From positions 37,738,339-37,802,338 of the forward strand of contig OU015532.1 in assembly GCA_907165065.1 (NCBI GenBank): DNA of 64,000 bases, in the 5' to 3' direction. Positions within the stretch are counted from its first letter, which is position 1. Each line of letters starts with the position of its first letter. Of this stretch, positions 56,962 through 64,000 are shown piece after piece. The DNA is from Caprimulgus europaeus (Eukaryota; Chordata; Aves; Caprimulgiformes; Caprimulgidae). A program made the position numbers and the translations under genes. The notes below the pieces were generated by a model. That model was not told where the DNA came from, made no database searches, and saw nothing but the letters and a program-made list of their open reading frames with translations.

Positions 56962-59940
56962 TTGGACCATGTGGATCCGATGGCCTGGCACATCAGACCC
57001 ACAGAATATAAGGCTCTAGTGGACACTGGTGCTCAATGTACCTTAATGCCATCAAGCCCTAGTGGTGTAGAGCCCATCTGTATTTCTGGAATAACAGGGG
57101 GATCCCAGCAACTGACTGCATTGGAAGCTGAAGTGAGTCTGACGGGGAATGAGTGGCAGAAGCACCCTGCTGTGACCAGTCCAGAGGCCCCTTGCATCCC
57201 TGGCATAGATTACCTCAGGAGAGGGTATTTCACGGACCCAAAAGGGTACTGGTGGGCTTTTGGCATAGCTGCTTTGGAGACAGAGGAAATCAAACAGTTG
57301 TCTGCTCTGTCTGGCCTCTCAGAGGACCCTTCTGCTGTGGGATTACTGAGGGTCGAAGACCAGCAGGTTCCCACCACTACCACAACAGTGCACCAGCGGC
57401 AACATCGCACCAACCGAGACTCCGTCATTCCCATCCATGAACTGATTCACCAGCTGGAGAGCCAGGGAGTGATCAGCAGGACTCACTCTCCCTGTAACAG
57501 CCCCATATGGCCTGTGCGGAGGTCTAATGGGGAGAGGAGACTGACAGTGGACTATTGGGGTCTGAATGGAGTCACACCACCACTGAGCGCTGCCGTGCCA
57601 GATATGCTAGAACCTCAATATGAACTGGAGTCCAAGGCATGGTGCGCCACAACTGATATTGCTAAAGCATTTTTCTCCATTCCTTTGGCAGCAGAGTGCA
57701 GGCCACAGTTTGCTTTCACCTGGAGGGGTGTCCAGTACACCTGGAATCAACTGCCCCAGGGGTGGAAACACAGCCCCACCCTTTGCCATGGACTGATCCA
57801 GAATGTACTGGAGCAAGGTAAGGGTCCTGAACACCTGCAGTACATTGACAACATCAACATATGGGGCAACACAGCAGAAGAAGTTTTTGAGAAAGGAGAG
57901 AAAATAATCCAAATCCTTCTGAGAGCTGGTTTTGCCATAAAATGAAGCAAAGTCAAGGGACCTGCTCAGGAGATCCAGTTTTTAGGAATAAAATGGCAAG
58001 ATGGGTGTCACCACACCCTAGTGGATGTGATCAACAAAATAACTGCTATGTCTCCACCAACTAGCAAGAGGAAACACAAGCTTTCTTAGGCATTGTGGGT
58101 TTCTGGAGGATGCAAATTCCACATTACAGTGAGATTGTGAGCCCTCTCTACCAGGTGACCAGAAAGAAGAATGATTTCACATGGGGTCCTGAGCGACGAC
58201 GAGCCTTTGAACTAATGAAACAAGATGGTCCATGCAGTAGCCCTTGGGCCGGTTTGGGCAGGATAAGACATTAAAAATGTGCTCTACACAGCAGGTGGAG
58301 ACAATGGACCAACCTGGAGCCTCTGGCAGAAAGCACCAGGGGAGACTCGAGGTTGACCTCTTGGGTTTTGGAGTCGGGGATACAGAGGATCAGAGACTCA
58401 ATATACTCTGACTGAAAAAGAGATATTGGCAGTGTATGAAGGAGTTTGAGCTCCTTCTCAGGTGGTTGGTACTGAGACACAGCTCCTCTTAGCACCCCAA
58501 CTGCCAGTGCTGGGCTGGATGTTCAAAGGGAGCGTTCCCTCTACACACCACACAACTGATGCCACATGGAGTAAGTGGGTCGCACTGATCACACAACGGG
58601 CCCGGATAGGAAGCCCTGGTTGCCCAGGAATTTTGGAAGCGATCACAAACTGGCCAGAGGGCCAAGATTTTGGAATGCCATTGAAAGAGGAGGTGATGCA
58701 TGCTGAGGAGGCTCCACGGTATAATGAATTGCCAGATGATGAGAAGTGATATGCCCTGTTCACTGATGGGTGTCGTATTGTAGGGAAACATTGAAGGTGG
58801 AAAGCTGCTGTGTGGAGCCCTACACGAGGTGTTGCAGAAGCTGCTGAAGGAAAAGGTGAATCGAGCCAGTTTGCAGAGGTGAAAGCCATCCAGCTGGCCT
58901 TAGACATTGCTGAACGAGAAAACTGGCCAGTGCTCTACCTCTATGCGGACTCATGGATGGTGGCAAATGCCCTGTGGGGGTGGTTACAGCAACGGAAACA
59001 AAGCAACGGGCAGCACAGAGGCAAACCCATCTGGGCTGCTGAACTATGGCAAGGCATGGCTGCTCGGCTGGAGAGACTGGTTGTAAAGATATGTCATGTA
59101 GATATCTGCTCATGTGCCTAAGAGTCAAGCCACTGAAGAACATCAATCATCAGGTGGATCAGGCTGCTAAGATCAAAGTGTCTCAAGTAGATTTGGACTG
59201 GCAATGTAAGGGTGAAAAATGTTTAGCCTGCTGGGCCCATGATGCCTCGGGTCACCAAGGAAGAGATGCAACATATAGATGGGCTCATGATTGAGGGGTG
59301 GACTTAACCATGGACACTATTGCACAGGTTATTAATGAATGTGAGACGTGACACAATCAAGCAAGCCAAGTGGTTAAAACCTCTCTGGTATGGAGGACAA
59401 TGGTTAAAATATAAATATGGAGAAGCTTGGCAGATTGATTATATTACTCTTCCACAAACCTGCAGTGGCAAGTGCTACGTGCTCACAATGGTGGATTCAA
59501 CCACTGGATGGAGACTCATTTCCAAAACAGCCTCATAAACACCTGGGCTAAAGAACATGGCATTGAGTGGGTGTACCACATCCCCTATCATGCACCAACT
59601 TCTGGGAAGGTTGAATGATGCAATGGACTGCTGAAAACTACAGTAAGAGCAATGGGTGATGGGACATTCAAACACTGGGATGCACATTTAACAGAGGCTA
59701 CCTGGCTGGCTAACACTAGGGGATCCACCAAGCGAGCTGGTCCCGCCCAATCAAAACTTCCACATACTGCAGAAGGGGACAAGGTCCCTGTAGTTCACAT
59801 GAAGAACATGTTAGGGAAGATGGCCTGGGTTAGTCCTGCCACAGGCAAAGGCAAACCCATGTGCCCAAGGACCTGGGTACGCTTGGTGGGTAATGCAGAA
59901 GGATGGGGCAGTCCAATGTGTGCCTCAAGGTGATTTGACT
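56962..59940 (+). pseudogene. Pol fossil: protease, reverse transcriptase, RNase H, integrase
   Basis: The protease signature LVDTGAQCTLMP opens the region near 57018. Reverse-transcriptase blocks follow (VDYWGLNGVTPPL, FAFTWRGVQYTWNQLPQGW) to about 57945, then an RNase H-like part around 58740-59120 and integrase-like text around 59290-59940 (WQIDYITLPQT, EWVYHIPYHAP). The region is broken in several places and is treated as a relic. Confidence 0.9.
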
Positions 59941-60488
59941 CTGGATGAGAATAGTCAATAATTTGAACTGTATCTATATTGTGTGTCATTACTACTGTGG
60001 TTGCTGTGTGCCATGTGAAAGGGATTACAGTATGAATTGCCCCAAAATGATGAAGAACTGGACTTTGAAAACCGAGCAAGGTGCAGCAGTGATGAAACCA
60101 GAGCTGGCTCCAGTAATCAGCGCCCAACGACGTCATTACGATTGATATCTTTGACCTACAGACCGTGAGCAAGGGCTGTACCTGATACACCAGTGCATCA
60201 TCTCCAGTCAGCTCTGCAAGATACAGCAGCCACAAGCTCTGGATGCAGCATGCAGCAATCCAACACCACACACCAGGGGTTTTTTCTCACCCTGAGAGAC
60301 TGTTATGACAAATGGAGCCCAAAGTCCTGGGTTAAACGGTGGACATTATAGAGTGATGACCCATAGACTAAGGGAATTATATCTGTGTGTTTGTGTATGT
60401 ATAGATATAGACAAGACAGTGGTAGGAATTGATTGGGAAGTGTAGGATCTGAGCATGATGTAGATGGTATAGAATAAGGAGTGGATAA

Positions 60489-60903
60489 TGTCCTGGGTTT
60501 CGTTAGGATGGAGTTAATTGTTCTCAGGGAACTGGGGGGGCCTGGGCAGGTGTTCCATACCACCTGAGGTATTCCATACCACATGATGGTGTTCCATACC
60601 ATGTGACATCATGCTCAGTATTTAAACAGGGAGGTTCCTGGAGGAGGAGGTTGCTGGGTACTGTGGTTCACGAGCCAGTCCTGTGATGAGCCATTTTCAT
60701 TGTTTCGTTTATCACTTCCTTACGTTGTATATTCTTTATTAGCACTGTTGTTGTTGTTGTTTGGTGTTGTTTCTCCCTTACTATCCCAGTAAACTGCCAG
60801 TGTCTCAACCCCTGAGCCCCATTCATTTATATTTTCTCCTCCCCATCCCACCAAAGGGTGGGGGGTGGGGTGGGCAGTGACCCTTCCTGGTTAAAGTATG
60901 TCA
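60489..60903 (+). repeat. 3' LTR of the ERV-L-like element
   Basis: Runs from TGTCCTGGG to TATGTCA, about 415 bp. It carries three loose copies of a TTCCATACCAC unit (60560-60600), TATTTAAACAGGG as the TATA region, a GTT-repeat run (60748-60763) and CAGTAAACTGCCAGTGTCTC. The target duplication GCAAG follows at once. Confidence 0.9.
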
Positions 60904-60908
60904 GCAAG

Positions 60909-63900
60909 CAACTGTAGGATTTATAAATCTTTTAATTTCTCAGGGTTTACTCTTTCAGTAGTATTTCTGTGCTGGAAATGACACTGGGTAAGTGTTCAGA
61001 CCTCCCTGTCTTTGAGTCAGGGAAATCCCATCCCAATGGAAATAGGGGCTTCTGCTTGATGTATCGATGAAACTTATGCTTTACAAATCTGGGTATATAA
61101 ATAAATCCAGCTTCATCTGTATTGTATGGTGCAAAAAGAAGAATGAGAGAAAAGACAACAAAATAATCCACTTGGGACAAAACTGTGCTTTAGTGTGATT
61201 TTGGTGGAAACCAGCTTCTCTGGCTTTGATTTCCATGGAAACTAGTATAGCAATGGTGCTTAACTGCCTGCAGCGGGGCTGAGCTTGGCAGTAAGAAGGC
61301 AGCGGTGGGCTGGGTGATGAGCTGGCCAGTGCCCAAGGGGGTGCTCAAATTCATGAGCGTGAACTGAACAAAACAGGGTCACTGACCCAAAAAGCCACCC
61401 ATGGGTCCCTCTGCACCTCCTGATTTGTCTCAACTTTCTTTTCCCAAGGGCTCTTCTCCCTGAATTTTGTAGTCAGAGGCTTTTTCTTCTCCCTGTCTTG
61501 GTCTCAACTGACACGTGGATCTCCATATTGCCTTCTCTGCAGCCGCCTAAGCTCCCTGTACGTGTGGTGAGTGCGGGCTCCTAGACTGTCTGTGAGCTCT
61601 CACAGGGTCACCCCAGCTCTCGAGATCCCTCTGCACTTCACACCCTGGCATGTCTTTTCACTGCCCCATGGGGTTGCCAGGGGGTCCCCTGATTGTTATT
61701 GAGTTTTAACCTGTAGCCCTGCTCCTGTCTGCTGTTGGCTTCCCTTCAGCAGCTGGGTGACCAGAACTGGCCCTGCAGTATAGCTGTATTTTGGAAGTCA
61801 CCACAAAGGTTTCAAAGTGTAGTAGCTGCATAGAAAGTAGAGAAAACAGCTTATTTGAAGAGGCAACATCTTTTTATGTTTCACCAGAGTTTGTGTGATT
61901 TCTTTACCCACCAAAACACCTTGTTCCCCAGCCCTCCCAACATGTAATGAGGGCAAACCAGAAATCATGTCAGTTCTGGTGTATTTTTAAGGCAAGGGTT
62001 TGAATTTTGCCCTTGCTAAAAAGAAGCAGTATTGTTCCCAGTGTTCTGGCAAGCAGAAAAGCAGTGGAAGGTGAAGTGCTGAAATAAGTATGAGGGCACT
62101 CAAATGTGGCCATGGTTTCCAGAGTAGAAAAAATGGGAAGATGGCTGATGAGTGCCTTTGTGCCCCATCAGTAGTAGAACAAGGAGTGTGAAAGGAGCAG
62201 GAATCTTCCTGTGGTGGCTGGGGGTGTTTCTAGGACAAGGAGACTGTGGGGCAGGCTCTGAGGACAATGTAGACCTGTCTCTCATTTCTAATCCCTGCTG
62301 CTCCCAGCCCTTCTGTAAGCTGTCCCCCTTCTGTTTCGGGGGACAGCTTGGCCTGTGCTGGGCAGCTGGTGAGACTTGGAGGAGTGGTGCTCAGGCTGTG
62401 GCTTTCAAGCCTGGCTCCCACTGGAGGAACATTACACAGCCAGCAGCAGGGCTGCACTAGGATGAAGGCTCTGTATCTCAGGCTGCAGCAGAAAGGAGTA
62501 CACTGGGATGAACCGAGGCTGATGTCCCAGCCCAGATGTTTGAGCCCCACCTGCTTCCCTCCTTGGCTGTCTCTGAAACTTGTCTCCTGAGCCTTATTTC
62601 TCAGGATCTCAGTGGGGATCAGACATTCCAAATCCAGCCAGGCCTGAACTAGAACATCTTTTCCACCCCTCATCCCTGTGATTCCTTCCCATTTAAAATA
62701 AACACAAGAGCCACCAGTGCTGCAGCTGGAAATTCAGTGGAGAACACATAATGGGAACAGTTAACTCTGAGTTTTGTCTCCTTTTACCAAGAAACAGAGC
62801 AAAAAGGATGTGTTCTGCTGTCAGTTGTGATCCTCAGTGACTGCTAGACCAGTCATATCAGTTCCCAGTACTATCAGTTCCCAGTACTCCCTTCCCTTCT
62901 CTAAACTGGGAACAGTTCCCTCTGGCTGCCACATGAAGTGAAATTTAATTCAGCCGCCTTAGAAATGCACTTTCTCCATGGTGAAGAGGAACCATTTTTG
63001 TCATTGGAGTTTCCTAATCAATCTTCTCCTGCAAGTTGTTTAATTCTTTGTTGGGTTTTTTCTTTGCTTGATCGCTGGCTGAGTTTGCTGCACTGGGGGT
63101 GCAGCGTGAGGAAAGCGAGCCCTCCCTCAGGCGCTGGGCTCAGTGCAGCTCAGGGTGGGCTGTGCAAGCTGCTGCCTGAGCCACCGCACCAATGCTGGGA
63201 CAGTTTGTCTGTGCTGATCCCCTTGCTGCACTGACTACAGCTGTGACCACCCTGCAGCTGGTGTGTACACCTACACGTCCTACCTTGCCATCCCAGCCAG
63301 GCAGGAGGATGCGGGTGAAATTCTTGCTCTATTTAGTCTCTGTGTGTTTTGCCATCATCTTCACTCACATGCGCTTTTCTCCTTTCTGGTCTTAAAACTG
63401 ACTTTATGGGTGAGGAGATGGAACAAAGAAACATTTTTCTTAGCAGAAATGGATGGTGGGCTTTCTCCTCACTGATGCACTTTTACTTCTCTTTTTGCAG
63501 GGTTGTGGGGAGTGTTATGTGTACACTTGTCAGATTTGGGAAACAGACTCAGTCTAAATCATTGATCTTGCTTGGATTAAATTTCTGATTGTGCATTTTA
63601 AAACTGTTGGCTTTCAGAAATGTGAGTGGCTAGGAGAATGCTGCCCTTCAGCAGTCGCTGGATTTGTGGCAGAAGCAGCAGTAGAGAGCTGGCTGGAGGC
63701 AGGTGAGACTGAGGGCTAAGAGGGAGCTGGGTGGTTATCGTGCTTGGTTTTTCCTCAGCAACAGACACAGGCAAACCAGTGACACAACATTATAACCTTG
63801 AAATGGCTACAAGGAAGGAAAGAAGTATGGGTAATGCTTGCAGTGGGTCTGCCTTCCGTACTGGCACTGCTCTGGAGATGCTCTGTACACATCCTCCCTC

Positions 63901-64000
63901 AGTGTCCAGCATCACCTCTCTTCACCTTTGAAACACCCTACCTATGTCAGGCTGATCATCTGCAATGCTGCTCAATACACTGACACTTCTTCCCCTTCAA
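60909..64000. other. Intergenic, no gene seen
   Basis: No exon chain, repeat family or RNA gene was recognised. In human the gene after GALNT16 is ERH on the opposite strand; I looked for its short exons on the minus strand here and saw none. A perfect 16-bp tandem pair lies at 62857. Confidence 0.55.
62857..62888. repeat. 16-bp perfect tandem duplication
   Basis: ATCAGTTCCCAGTACT twice, head to tail. Confidence 0.95.

Larger units (their letters stand above)
56073..60908 (+). mobile_element. Degenerate ERV-L-like provirus with two LTRs and 5-bp target duplication
   Basis: An endogenous retrovirus fossil. GCAAG flanks it on both sides (56073-56077 and 60904-60908). Its parts in order are a 5' LTR, a gag-like remnant, protease, reverse transcriptase, RNase H, integrase, an untranslated stretch and a 3' LTR. 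No envelope region was recognised. The Pol text resembles the ERV-L-like elements common in birds, and a 5-bp duplication fits that group. The reading frame is broken in several places (order of half a dozen or more). By eye the LTRs differ at roughly 10-15% of aligned sites; at a few substitutions per site per billion years this suggests insertion some tens of millions of years ago. Confidence 0.93.

Noticed and set aside
61555-61578. Mini-exon-like stretch between a cag acceptor and a gtgagt donor
   Set aside because: Only 24 bases with no partner exons recognised; single AG...GT pairs are common by chance.
1-64000. CRISPR arrays, operons, tRNA or rRNA genes
   Set aside because: No regularly spaced repeats, no clustered same-strand bacterial-type genes and no RNA gene signatures; the DNA is vertebrate.

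Overview
The window looks like bird nuclear DNA. It carries several CR1 LINE fragments with the avian 3' end (a GATTCTATG-type tail), LTR remnants of bird ERV families, and one multi-exon vertebrate gene with short GT-AG introns. There is no operon structure, rRNA, tRNA or CRISPR. The species cannot be fixed from the sequence alone.

The one host gene I can support is GALNT16, a polypeptide N-acetylgalactosaminyltransferase, on the + strand. Fourteen coding exons between 15331 and 50590 join without a phase conflict into 502 codons plus a stop. They cover the end of the stem region, the whole GT-A catalytic domain and the three-repeat ricin-type lectin domain. The exon for the cytosolic tail and membrane anchor is not seen and should lie upstream, so 1-15330 is read as part of intron 1. 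I number the exons 2-15 on the assumption of a single missing coding exon.

Intron 1 is a graveyard of mobile elements. An ancient antisense CR1 (about 10.86-12.15 kb) is split by a solo LTR. Next to it are a GC-rich 322-bp TG...CA element with a perfect 5-bp target duplication and the 3' part of another LTR. A 118-bp element with perfect 15-bp inverted ends lies at 8.7 kb. Smaller CR1 pieces sit in introns 3, 6 and 10.

Downstream of the gene are the 3' UTR with two candidate poly(A) signals, a CR1 with a perfect hairpin at 54.5 kb, and a degenerate ERV-L-like provirus (56078-60903) with two LTRs and a matching 5-bp target duplication. From 60.9 to 64.0 kb I see no gene.

No new multi-gene system was found. 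The most notable items are the unclassified TSD-bounded GC-rich element, the inverted-repeat element, the palindrome inside a CR1, and two introns that cut the lectin QxW motifs at the same point.
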